Of a DNA stretch of 64,000 nt, positions 61,201 through 63,799 are shown in pieces. Source of the stretch: Notamacropus eugenii (Eukaryota; Chordata; Mammalia; Diprotodontia; Macropodidae); assembly GCF_028372415.1 (NCBI RefSeq), contig NW_027325155.1, positions 70,001 to 134,000 of the forward strand, in the 5' to 3' direction. A program made the position numbers and the translations under genes. Below the pieces are notes generated by a model. That model ran no database searches, had not been told where the DNA came from, and saw only the letters and a list, made by a program, of their open reading frames with translations. Position 1 is the stretch's first letter, and every line of letters begins with the position of its first letter.

Positions 61201-63719
61201 AAGCCATCATCGAAAAAGGAGCCTAGACATCATCTTTCATGAAATTATCAAAGAAAACTGCCCTGATATTCTAGAACCAGGGGGCAAAATAAATATTGGA
61301 AGAATCCACTCATCACCTCCTGAAAGAGATCCGAAAAGAGAAACTCCCAGGAACATTGTGGCCAAATTCCAGAGTTCCTTGGTCAAGGAGAAAAATATTG
61401 CAAGCAGCTAGAAAGAAACAGTTCAAGTATTGTGGAAATACAATCAGGATAACACAAGATCTAGCAGCTTCTACATTAAGGGATTGAAGGGCATGGAATA
61501 TGATATTCCAGAAGTCAAAGGAACTAGGACTAACCAAGAATCACCTACCCAGCAAAACTGAGTAGAATACTTCAGGGGGAAAATTGGTCTTTCAATGGAA
61601 TTGGGGACTTTCAAGCATTCTTGATGAAAAGACCAGAGCTGAAAAGAAAATTTGACTTTTAAACACAAGAATGAAGACAAATATGAAAAGGTAAACAGCA
61701 AAGAGAAGTCACAAGCGACTTACTAAAGTTGAACTGTTCACATTCCTACGTGGAAAGAAAATATTTGTAACTCTTGAAACTTTTCAGTATCTGGGTAGTG
61801 GGTGGGATTACGCGCGCGCGCGCACACACACACACACACATGCACAGACAGAGCGCGCACAGAGTGAATTGAATAGGATGGGATTGTATCTTAAAAAAAA
61901 ATGAAATTAAGAAGTGAGACAGAAATATATTGGGAGAAGAAAGGGAGAAATGGAATGGGGCAAATTATCTCTCATAAAAGAGGCAAGCAAAAGACTTTTT
62001 AGTGGAGGGAAAAAGAAGGGAGGTGAGAGAAAAACATGAAGTTTACTCTCATCACATTCCACTAAAGGAAGGAATAAAATGCACACTCATTTTGGTATGA
62101 AAACCTATCTTACAATACAGGAAAGTGGGGGAGAAGGGGATAAGCAGGGTGGGGGTATGATGGAAGGGAAGGTAATGGGAGGAAGAAACAATTAGAAGTC
62201 AACACTCTTGGGGAGAGATAGGATCAAAAGCGAGAATAGAAGCAATGGAGGGCAGGATAGGCTGGAGGGAAATATAGTTAGTGTTACACAAGACGACTAT
62301 TATGGAAGTCATTTGCAAAACTACACAGATATGGCCTATACTGAATTGCTTGCCTTCCAAAAGGAATGGGTGGGGAGGGAGGGAAGAAGAGAAGTTAGAA
62401 CTCAAAGTTTTAGGATCAACTGTCGAGTACTGTTCTCACTACTGGGAAATAAGAAATATAGATAATGGGATACAGAAATTTATCTTGCCCTACAGGACAA
62501 AAGAGAAGATGGGGATAAGGGAAGGGAGGGACGTTAGAAGAGAGGGCAGATTGGTGATAGCGGCAATTAGAATGCTCAGCGTTTTGGAATTGGGGGGAGG
62601 GGAGAAATGGGGAGAAAATTGGGAACCCCAAAATTTTTTGGAAATGAATGTTGAAAACTTAAATAAATAAAAAAAGGAAAGAAAACCTCAAATGGGATCA
62701 CAAAGATTTGGACACAATAAAAAAAATCCTGAATGAATGATGACATCAGAAACAAATTAGTGAAGCACTGAGGAAATTACCTGACATGTATGAAGATAGG
62801 GAAATGAGGTGATGGTGGAAACTGATGTAACTGACATTAGAAGAAACATAGAAAACTGGGGGTTGCTAAGTGGGGCTAGATGTCGTTGCAGCTTTCACCC
62901 CTAAGGGACTTCTTCATTTTTAACACTCTCATAACTGTCTTCTTGCTTCAAATCTATCTTCACTCCAATCCATTCTCCACATTGACTCCTCAAGTGATTT
63001 TTCCTAAATGACTATATACATCCAAATGTGTCTATGTTAGTCTTTTATGAGTCTGTAAAGTTCTTCTGTTTAGTTATCACTGATTTTCCTAAACTTCCAC
63101 TGTGCCCATGTCATTTCTCTTCACAATAAATTCCATTACAAGGAAGATGAAATATAAAATTTTCTTACTAGCATTTAAAACCTTCACCTTGGTCCCTCTA
63201 TATCTTGCTCTTTTCTCCCAGAAAACATTTCATTTCTTTTCTCCAGGAAATTTCTCTGGTTGTTCCCCATACCTTTTCTTCTTAGTCTTCTGGTTTTCCT
63301 TTTACCTCTGTAAATTATCTCAAATTTACCAAATACACTTTTCTCCAATTAGATTGTGAGCTCTGTAGCACAAGAACTGTCTTTTTCCTTTGCATTCTCA
63401 AGATTTGCAAAAGTTCCTTTCTTAAAAAGCTTTATACCTTTCCAGGTGAAAGTCTTTGGCATTAAGAAAGGAATTAGCAAAGGAATGGCTGCAATTCTGA
63501 ATAAGCAACAAGTTCAAGATATTTTAGGAAGTTTAATATGTACTACACTTAATTTCAAGATAGCAAGATAAGATACAATTTATCTTGAATTTTTATAATA
63601 TGTTACCTGTAGTGTCTTCCCAAGACCCATACAGTGGGCAAGAATGCATCCTGAGCCTGCTGATTTGTTTGTCTGTATTACAGATTCTTCACAACAGCAA
63701 TCCCACATAAACTGAACAC
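4625..63719 (-). CDS. ATRX: ATRX-family SNF2 chromatin remodeller, C-terminal half, 19 exons (possibly Y-linked ATRY)
   Basis: ATRX is a nuclear ATP-dependent remodeller that works with DAXX to place histone H3.3 at repeats and also binds HP1 and MeCP2. Nineteen exons were located by translating the minus strand and matching known ATRX motifs. Exon lengths are 113, 147, 178, 138, 176, 118, 131, 89, 155, 157, 107, 109, 178, 195, 150, 108, 96, 129 and 237 nt. Their phases chain exactly, giving 902 residues and a TGA stop. Both RecA-like lobes are complete with every SNF2 motif, so the motor is probably active. The ADD histone-reader domain lies outside the window. The inter-lobe linker and C-terminal exons are much more diverged than the motor and the terminal Q tract is lost, which suggests ATRY. 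A processed copy is excluded by the introns. Exon numbers assume the 35-exon human layout. Confidence 0.95.
5477..5605 (-). CDS. ATRX: ATRX-family exon 34
   Basis: The 129-nt, phase-0 exon encodes 43 residues from [20 protein letters not shown] to [18 protein letters not shown] has WKENMNLSEAQ and [14 protein letters not shown] here. The acceptor is TTTAG and the donor GTAAGT. About a third of the residues differ. Confidence 0.95.
5641..6150 (+). repeat. Ancient SINE/LINE relic (MIR3- or L2-like), tentative
   Basis: The sequence TTATTTATTAAGCATCTATT and later TACTTTGTGTCAGGCACTAT resembles the conserved end of MIR3/L2-type marsupial repeats. A matching tail (GGGAATGAAGAGCTATCTGG) follows. 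The family name is from memory. Confidence 0.5.
6158..11850 (-). mobile_element. Near full-length but decayed L1 retrotransposon
   Basis: The element reads on the minus strand, the same strand as the ATRX-family gene, and lies in the intron between exons 34 and 33. The 5' end is at about 11850, with a segment (AACCATAATGGCAGAG) like the start of other L1s. An ORF1 remnant covers about 11229-10150 and includes [18 protein letters not shown]. Endonuclease-like ORF2 sequence lies at about 9540-8940. A reverse transcriptase piece at 8110-8415 contains LFADDMMIY, and the C-terminal part at 7206-7454 contains WVHDLGIK. The frames are broken many times, so it is inactive. Confidence 0.9.
11851..13450. 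other. Intronic sequence, mostly unrecognised
   Basis: This part of the intron between exons 34 and 33 has no exon I can support. A piece at about 13330-13430 resembles antisense L1 ORF1 (TGTCTCATGGAGTCATTAA matches a block at 10720). The open frames in it match nothing I know. Confidence 0.4.
13455..13830 (+). repeat. L1/HAL1 5'-region fragment
   Basis: The stretch CACCTGAGCTCTCCCCCACA and the following text match the 5' region of the element at 27832-28700 (CACCTGAGCTCTCCCCCACC). It is cut off before any ORF1. Confidence 0.7.
13980..15500. other. Intronic sequence, no gene recognised
   Basis: The stretch holds a small AT/TG-rich tract at about 14033-14075 and otherwise unclassified sequence. 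I see no ATRX-like exon or repeat I can name here. Confidence 0.4.
15520..15770. repeat. Compound TATG/TACA/TATA simple repeat
   Basis: Alternating purine-pyrimidine sequence, mainly GTAT, ACAC and ATAT units. The several open frames over it on both strands (rich in Tyr, Ile, Cys and His) are artefacts of the repeat. Confidence 0.95.
16410..16505 (-). CDS. ATRX: ATRX-family exon 33
   Basis: The 96-nt, phase-0 exon encodes [20 protein letters not shown] and ends [14 protein letters not shown] has DLINQGREKVVEA at the same place. The acceptor is TTTCAG and the donor GTAAGT. Substitutions are frequent but the reading frame and both borders are intact. Confidence 0.95.
16838..17575 (+). repeat. 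Internally deleted HAL1-like element
   Basis: It starts with AAAAGATGGCGGAGCAGAC, like the 5' end of the longer HAL1-like copies, and jumps to the 3' part of ORF1 near 17207 (GAACTAGGATTGAAACCAAG). It then continues into the family 3' region with a CA-rich tract at about 17522-17572. Confidence 0.8.
17640..17745 (+). repeat. L2 3'-end fragment
   Basis: TGAAGGCAGGGACTGTTTTC is the hallmark of the L2 3' region. It abuts the preceding HAL1-like remnant. Confidence 0.6.
17814..17878. repeat. GA dinucleotide microsatellite
   Basis: About 30 GA units with one A interruption, 57 bp past the donor side of exon 32 in the following intron. Confidence 0.97.
17936..18043 (-). CDS. ATRX: ATRX-family exon 32 (diverged)
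   Basis: The 108-nt, phase-0 exon encodes 36 residues, starting [19 protein letters not shown] and ending [11 protein letters not shown]. It aligns to the ATRX segment starting GLTMRFN and ending NQQLE, but is shorter by a few residues and differs at about half its positions. The acceptor is TAG after a T-rich tract; the donor is GTAAGT. Confidence 0.92.
18290..18620 (+). repeat. Old L1 3'-region fragment
   Basis: Phrases such as GAACTGACACACAGTGAAATG followed by ACCTGAACCAGGAGAAC match the 3' region of the plus-strand L1 piece at 26740-27440. It is heavily decayed. Confidence 0.65.
18650..19780. other. Intronic sequence with weak repeat traces
   Basis: At 19060-19190 there is L1 3'-like sequence (TTATGAATTGATGCAAAGAG). 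At about 19420-19560 there is a MIR3/L2-like relic. At 19608-19660 a short imperfect tandem of AGATATTGAGG units occurs. No exon was found. Confidence 0.4.
19785..20200 (+). repeat. L2 fragment
   Basis: CATTTCAAACTGGGTGTTCC and CATGTCCAAAACTGTACTC match the well-known L2 3' body. Open frames over it are non-coding shadows. Confidence 0.7.
20210..20934. other. Intronic sequence, no gene recognised
   Basis: This AT-rich stretch in the intron between exons 32 and 31 shows no exon; it may be an old MIR3-like relic (AGTGAGATGAGATGAAATGG), but this is weak. Confidence 0.35.
20935..21409 (+). repeat. Possible solo LTR of an endogenous retrovirus
   Basis: The stretch has the order expected of an LTR: a TATA-like TATAAAAC at about 21250, AATAAA at about 21340, a T-rich/CT stretch and a terminal CCCCCA at 21409. 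No flanking internal region or target duplication was resolved, and the 5' limit is a guess. No viral gene is present. Confidence 0.45.
21882..22031 (-). CDS. ATRX: ATRX-family exon 31
   Basis: The 150-nt, phase-0 exon encodes [20 protein letters not shown] then an acidic run ending [13 protein letters not shown]. It is well conserved, with about three changes from remembered human ATRX. The acceptor is AACAG; the donor is GTTGAG, a less common form. Confidence 0.96.
22230..22345 (+). repeat. MIR-type SINE fragment
   Basis: TCAGTTCCTCATTTGTAAAATGG is the conserved MIR core to 3' segment. It sits about 200 bp upstream of exon 31 on the gene strand. Confidence 0.65.
22676..22840 (+). repeat. 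tRNA-derived SINE (MIR/SINE1-type) fragment
   Basis: AAGAAGACCTGGATTCAAATCC carries the tRNA B-box-like sequence of this SINE class, followed by GACTTTGGGAAGTTACT. Confidence 0.65.
22990..26599 (+). mobile_element. HAL1-like retroelement, copy 1, with 1-kb 3' extension
   Basis: A 12-bp target duplication (AAAAAAGTCAGA at 22978-22989 and 26600-26611) brackets the element. It starts GGGGAGGAGCCAAGATGGCC. ORF1 begins at 23667 ([19 protein letters not shown]) and is frameshifted near 23935 and later. Family 3' sequence with a CA tract follows to about 25600. From there to 26590 the sequence is absent from the other two copies. There is no ORF2. It lies antisense to the ATRX-family gene, between exons 31 and 30. 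Confidence 0.85.
23667..24654 (+). pseudogene. HAL1-like ORF1 remnant, copy 1
   Basis: The L1 ORF1-type nucleic-acid-binding protein is split over three frames. Frame one (23667-23960) has the coiled-coil region with [12 protein letters not shown]. Frame two (23978-24328) has [18 protein letters not shown], the start of the RRM-like domain. Frame three (24352-24654) has [10 protein letters not shown] and [11 protein letters not shown] of the C-terminal domain. Stops and frameshifts make it non-functional. Confidence 0.85.
26740..27450 (+). repeat. L1 3'-region fragment
   Basis: TCAATTGATAAGTGGTCAAAG and ACTTCACATCAGATTGGCTA are standard L1 ORF2/3' end sequence. It ends near AATACAGTGATCCAAGTCAA. 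Confidence 0.8.
27490..27830 (+). repeat. RTE (BovB-related) ORF2 3' fragment
   Basis: The open frame at 27561-27809 encodes SLEKTLML-like sequence ([20 protein letters not shown]), the C-terminal signature of RTE/BovB ORF2. It is not a host gene. Confidence 0.75.
28071..28275. repeat. CT dinucleotide/CCTCTCT microsatellite
   Basis: About 200 bp of CT with CCT and CG interruptions. It explains the Ser/Leu-rich open frames on the plus strand and the Arg/Glu-rich one on the minus strand, which are not genes. Confidence 0.98.
29565..29965 (+). repeat. L2 fragment inserted in L1/HAL1 element
   Basis: CATACCTGGACTAACGCAATG and CATTCAGCTGCCAACATGTCA match L2 3' body. ORF1 sequence resumes immediately on its right. 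Confidence 0.6.
30505..31580. other. Intronic sequence next to exon 30
   Basis: Old L1 traces occur at about 30520-30950 (AGGAAACAATCAGATCACAG and similar). A MIR is at 31030-31160 (GCCCAGGGTCACACAGGTAC, with GAGGACTTCCTGATTCC). No further exon was found. Confidence 0.5.
31589..31783 (-). CDS. ATRX: ATRX-family exon 30
   Basis: The 195-nt, phase-0 exon encodes 65 residues, [20 protein letters not shown] through [13 protein letters not shown]. It is the helical segment that follows the helicase lobe in ATRX. Eight residues differ from remembered human ATRX, half of them clustered before EKKKKRD. The donor is GTGTAT, weaker than consensus. Confidence 0.97.
32140..32960 (-). repeat. Antisense LINE relic, tentative
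   Basis: CAATTACGTGTTTTCAACACCC and ACATTCTGTGGCCGTTACTC resemble decayed L1 3' sequence on the minus strand. The open frames here are not supported as genes. Confidence 0.45.
32965..33530 (+). repeat. L2 fragment
   Basis: GATTTTCAAACTGGGTGTATAG, CACCATCTTCCAATCTCCC and CTCCTTATTATCTCCAGG are recognisable L2 body. A small CA/TA tract follows at about 33660-33690. Confidence 0.7.
33884..34061 (-). CDS. ATRX: ATRX-family exon 29: motifs V and VI
   Basis: The 178-nt exon contains [20 protein letters not shown] (motif V) and [19 protein letters not shown] (motif VI with the arginine fingers). Only about four of 59 residues differ from remembered human ATRX, all conservative. The acceptor is CTAG and the donor GTAGGC. 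Confidence 0.97.
34600..35850 (-). repeat. Old L1 fragment split by a SINE
   Basis: Minus-strand L1 3' sequence runs at about 34600-35222 and resumes at about 35430-35850 (GTTTCTGCCAAACTGC and GAACAGCAAGCCCC). The gap holds a SINE. Confidence 0.65.
35225..35420 (+). repeat. Marsupial tRNA-type SINE
   Basis: GTGCAGCTAAGTGGATACTCAG with AAATCTGGCCTCAGACATTA and the end GGAAATAGCAAATTTCTCCAG match the marsupial SINE that also occurs at 37420, 52766 and 59610. Confidence 0.75.
35880..36100 (+). repeat. MIR/SINE fragment
   Basis: AATTCAAATCCTGACTCAGAC and TCTCTCAGTTTGTTTCCTTATC mark a tRNA-type SINE. Confidence 0.6.
36200..37230 (-). repeat. Old antisense L1 pieces
   Basis: ACGTCATCTGCAAAAAGCAT and TTGGCATTCCTTGCACTATA match the reverse transcriptase region of the L1 at 8160-8300. 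A piece at 37050-37200 matches antisense ORF1 (TTGATGTCTCAAGAAGTC). Confidence 0.65.
37420..37640 (+). repeat. Marsupial tRNA-type SINE
   Basis: TCAGTTCTTCATCTGTGAAATG and GAGAAGAAAATGACAAACCAC, then a tail with CAGAGAGTCAGATGTGGC, are typical of this SINE family. Confidence 0.75.
38499..38607 (-). CDS. ATRX: ATRX-family exon 28
   Basis: The 109-nt exon encodes [20 protein letters not shown] and [21 protein letters not shown] is the conserved SNF2 block before motif V. A different frame is also open across the exon, but only this one matches ATRX and fits the phases. The donor is GTGAGT. Confidence 0.95.
38950..39300 (+). repeat. Marsupial SINE with CAACAA tail
   Basis: GAATATGACCTTAGCCTGAA, GAAGTGAGGTTGGTGACCTTG and AGGATGAAGGACAAACACAA, with a CAACAACAAC tail, mark a common marsupial SINE. 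The exact family name is uncertain. Confidence 0.7.
39305..40740 (-). repeat. Old antisense L1 ORF2 fragment
   Basis: AAACTGTCATTTTGTATTAT, CACCTGCAAAGAGTAATAGC and TCAAAAGCTTTTTTTGCATC match antisense L1 reverse transcriptase sequence. It ends about 50 bp before exon 27. Confidence 0.75.
40788..40894 (-). CDS. ATRX: ATRX-family exon 27: motif IV region
   Basis: The 107-nt exon reads [20 protein letters not shown] and ends KDKPRIYK. It is the start of the helicase C-terminal lobe. The exon 26/27 junction splits the Val codon before LVFSQSL. The acceptor is CCAAG and the donor GTAAGT. The segment SNEISDD replaces a different charged stretch in human ATRX. Confidence 0.94.
41000..41900. other. 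Intronic sequence, no gene recognised
   Basis: The stretch between exons 27 and 26 is AT-rich, without a repeat I can name. The short open frames here lack any known similarity. Confidence 0.4.
41923..42079 (-). CDS. ATRX: ATRX-family exon 26: end of linker, start of second lobe
   Basis: The 157-nt exon encodes [20 protein letters not shown], then [20 protein letters not shown]. The acceptor CTAG/TAGG was chosen because it restores the frame from exon 25. A nearby downstream AG (tagtag) would break the phase. The first eight residues resemble nothing in human ATRX, while PDWYKDF onward is clearly conserved. Confidence 0.88.
42240..42450 (-). repeat. Marsupial SINE, minus strand
   Basis: TTGTTATTCAGTCATTCATG and GGCCATTTCCTTCTCCAGTG are the reverse complement of the marsupial SINE tail and body. 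Confidence 0.75.
43030..43497 (-). repeat. 5'-truncated L1 3' end
   Basis: It matches the L1 3' end at 6160-6620, for example GGTTCTACACATACATATTT and AAGTCTTTCCAGGACTCTCTG. The minus-strand poly-purine tail is GGGGAGAGGTAGCAGGAAGG-like on the complementary strand. Confidence 0.8.
43500..44950. other. Intronic sequence, no gene recognised
   Basis: The intron between exons 26 and 25 holds a CATA repeat at about 43528-43548 and otherwise unclassified AT-rich sequence. The longest open frame (43836-44165) resembles nothing known. Confidence 0.4.
44957..45111 (-). CDS. ATRX: ATRX-family exon 25: inter-lobe linker
   Basis: The 155-nt exon (1 base, 51 codons, 1 base) contains the diagnostic core [17 protein letters not shown]. 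Before it, the Lys-rich run of human ATRX is reduced to [13 protein letters not shown]; after it the sequence ([16 protein letters not shown]) is hardly alignable. The donor GTAAGT is strong. The acceptor after a short C/T tract is supported by frame continuity. Confidence 0.9.
45120..45960. other. Intronic sequence, no gene recognised
   Basis: The short intron between exons 25 and 24 contains an ATAT-rich tract at about 45660-45740. No repeat family or exon was recognised. Confidence 0.4.
45967..46055 (-). CDS. ATRX: ATRX-family exon 24: acidic and serine-rich start of inter-lobe linker
   Basis: The short 89-nt exon encodes [20 protein letters not shown] then TSLSSDDLP, ending with two bases of a Lys codon. 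It matches the ATRX segment after the first motor lobe. The acceptor is CAG and the donor GTAAAT. Charge-changing substitutions are frequent. Confidence 0.93.
46270..46440 (+). repeat. MIR-type SINE fragment
   Basis: AACTTCAGTTTTCTCATCTG and AAGATGGGGACAATCATA mark a MIR core. Confidence 0.6.
46900..47590. other. Intronic sequence, no gene recognised
   Basis: This may be an old MIR3-like relic (AACAGGAAACTAGGAGTCAC and similar), without clear ends. It ends at the target site of the next element. Confidence 0.35.
47608..50366 (+). mobile_element. HAL1-like retroelement, copy 2
   Basis: A 15-bp target duplication (AAAATGAAATCAGAA at 47593-47607 and 50367-50381) brackets 2.76 kb. The 5' region is GC-rich with CpG sites and starts near GGGGCAGAGCCAAGATGGCG. 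ORF1 starts at 48283. After ORF1 come the family 3' region with a CA tract (about 49508-49540), a purine-rich tail and TTAATTTAAAAAAA. There is no ORF2, so mobilisation must have used L1 proteins in trans. It is antisense to the ATRX-family gene. Confidence 0.9.
48283..49383 (+). pseudogene. HAL1-like ORF1 remnant, copy 2
   Basis: It opens [19 protein letters not shown] and has a coiled coil ([16 protein letters not shown]). A base lost in an A run near 48640 shifts the frame. A later inserted C near 48840 and a TAA near 48895 also break it. The C-terminal domain ([18 protein letters not shown]) is open from 49054. Copy 3 is intact at the A run, so this is a private mutation. Confidence 0.9.
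50413..50543 (-). CDS. ATRX: ATRX-family exon 23
   Basis: The 131-nt exon encodes [20 protein letters not shown] followed by the very conserved [20 protein letters not shown]. The donor GTAAAT is about 50 bp from the 3' end of a HAL1-like insertion, so the element landed just inside the following intron. Confidence 0.95.
51160..51360 (+). repeat. MIR SINE
   Basis: GTGCTGAGCGCTTTGCAAATG, ATTTTACAGATAAGGAAATT and GTTAAGTGACTTTTCCACAG are a classic MIR. Confidence 0.8.
51430..51780 (+). repeat. L2 fragment, tentative
   Basis: CCAAATCATTTTCACATCCC and AGACAAATTCCTTATTATCTC resemble L2 body. The open frame at 51461-51748 is not supported as a gene. Confidence 0.45.
51950..53890 (-). repeat. Old antisense L1 fragment with SINE insertion
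   Basis: CTGCTCATCATTCCTTCCAG and TGCTGGGCCAAAAGGGTAGA match minus-strand L1 3' sequence. CTGCTAGCATTTCTAACGC at about 53650 is the RT region. It is interrupted at about 52766-52975 by a SINE. Confidence 0.75.
52766..52975 (+). repeat. Marsupial tRNA-type SINE
   Basis: AGTTAAGTGGTACAGTGGAG, TGGAATCAGGAAGATCTCAG and a tail with AAAAATGACTGAACAAAAC. It belongs to the same family as at 59610. Confidence 0.8.
54215..54640 (+). repeat. Ancient MIR3- or L2-like relic
   Basis: AATCAATAAATACTTAAAAC, CCAGGTACTGTGCTAAGAAC and a later GAACAGTAAGGAATCCAATG resemble the relic at 5641-6150. Confidence 0.5.
54700..55235. other. Intronic sequence, no gene recognised
   Basis: AT-rich sequence in the intron between exons 23 and 22, with no recognised repeat or exon. 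Confidence 0.4.
55239..55324. repeat. TA then TATG microsatellite
   Basis: About 15 TA units are followed by about 13 TATG units. Open frames over it on either strand are artefacts. Confidence 0.97.
55742..55859 (-). CDS. ATRX: ATRX-family exon 22
   Basis: The 118-nt exon encodes [20 protein letters not shown] and [19 protein letters not shown]. The donor is CAG/GTACAA, a poor match to the mammalian consensus, but it gives the phase needed for the next exon. Six of 39 residues differ from remembered human ATRX. Confidence 0.94.
56410..56585 (-). CDS. ATRX: ATRX-family exon 21
   Basis: The 176-nt exon starts by completing a Tyr codon and reads [18 protein letters not shown] through [14 protein letters not shown]. 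Four of 58 residues differ from remembered human ATRX, including Tyr to Cys in HILCEML. The acceptor is TTAG and the donor GTAAAT. Confidence 0.96.
57033..57170 (-). CDS. ATRX: ATRX-family exon 20: DEGH box (motif II) and motif III
   Basis: The 138-nt exon encodes [19 protein letters not shown] and later [19 protein letters not shown] is the Mg-ATP-binding motif II variant typical of ATRX, and LTGTPLQNN is motif III. I see no residue change from remembered human ATRX in its 45 complete codons, so the motor core is under strong constraint. The donor is GTAAGT. Confidence 0.97.
57560..58320 (+). repeat. L2 pieces
   Basis: TGACTTCCTTGGGAGCACAA and the region up to CTTTATATCCACAGCACCTA (58270) resemble decayed L2, including the typical end CAATACCTGGCATATAACAG. 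Confidence 0.5.
58335..58480 (+). repeat. MIR SINE
   Basis: AGCAGATAGAGCGCTCAACTT, GACCTGGGTTTGAATCCTGC and TTATAAAATGGAGATAATAG are the body of a tRNA-type SINE. Confidence 0.75.
58659..58836 (-). CDS. ATRX: ATRX-family exon 19
   Basis: The exon has 178 nt, 59 codons plus one base. It contains [14 protein letters not shown] and [15 protein letters not shown], typical of ATRX between motifs Ia and II. The acceptor is AAAG and the donor GTAAAA. About twelve of 59 residues differ from remembered human ATRX. Confidence 0.96.
59023..59169 (-). CDS. ATRX: ATRX-family exon 18: motif Ia region
   Basis: This exon of 147 nt is phase 0 at both ends and encodes 49 residues. It includes [13 protein letters not shown] (motif Ia) followed by INEFEKWQE. 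The acceptor is a good T-rich TAG; the donor is GTGCTG, weaker than usual. About eight of 49 residues differ from remembered human ATRX, mostly near the exon end (VLEDDKKLK). Confidence 0.95.
59610..59808 (+). repeat. Marsupial SINE, left part
   Basis: GTGCATAGAGTGTCGAACCA, GAGTTCAAATCTAGCCTCAA and AATGGCAAAGCACTCCAGTA are clear SINE sequence. It is cut at TCAAATGGG by copy 3 of the HAL1-like family and continues at 62682. Confidence 0.9.
59809..62681 (+). mobile_element. HAL1-like retroelement, copy 3, inserted in a SINE
   Basis: A 15-bp target duplication (AAAACCTCAAATGGG at 59794-59808 and 62682-62696) brackets 2.87 kb. It starts with GGACCGAGCCATGATGGCGG. ORF1 opens near 60577. The family 3' region follows, including a CG/CA alternating tract at 61811-61840, and it ends AATAAATAAAAAAAGGAAAG. 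There is no ORF2. It lies in the intron between exons 18 and 17, antisense to the gene. Confidence 0.92.
60577..61660 (+). pseudogene. HAL1-like ORF1 remnant, copy 3
   Basis: The first frame is broken soon after the ATG, where a base is missing in an A run and a premature stop follows ([10 protein letters not shown]). The coiled coil is open at 60750-61124 and contains [19 protein letters not shown]. The next piece (61109-61411) has [19 protein letters not shown]. Frame breaks near 61100 and 61390 and a TGA near 61487 leave it inactive. Confidence 0.88.
62682..62750 (+). repeat. Marsupial SINE, right part
   Basis: GATCACAAAGATTTGGACAC and the following tail complete the SINE that begins at 59610. 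The target duplication is repeated at its start. Confidence 0.85.
62890..63420 (+). repeat. L2 fragment
   Basis: TTCACTCCAATCCATTCTCC, TTGGTCCCTCTATATCTTGC and AGATTGTGAGCTCTGTAGCA are L2 3' body and end. Open frames over it are shadows. Confidence 0.7.
63607..63719 (-). CDS. ATRX: ATRX-family exon 17: Walker A (motif I)
   Basis: Acceptor TAG and donor GTAACA flank 113 nt. The first two bases finish a Gly codon from the upstream exon. The peptide begins [10 protein letters not shown] and ends [15 protein letters not shown], with Lys of GLGKT as the ATP-binding lysine. Compared with remembered human ATRX, the stretch between the cysteines and GSGC has an extra Glu and several substitutions ([14 protein letters not shown]). 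Confidence 0.96.
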
Positions 63720-63799
63720 CTATGTAAAATAAATTAACAAAAAAACTTTGAAATTTGTGTGACTTTTTAATCAAAATTTCAAAATTTTAACAAGGACTA

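Noticed and set aside
4625..63719. ATRX pseudogene
   Set aside because: No stop, frameshift or lost splice border was found in 19 exons and the motor motifs are perfect; introns exclude a processed copy.
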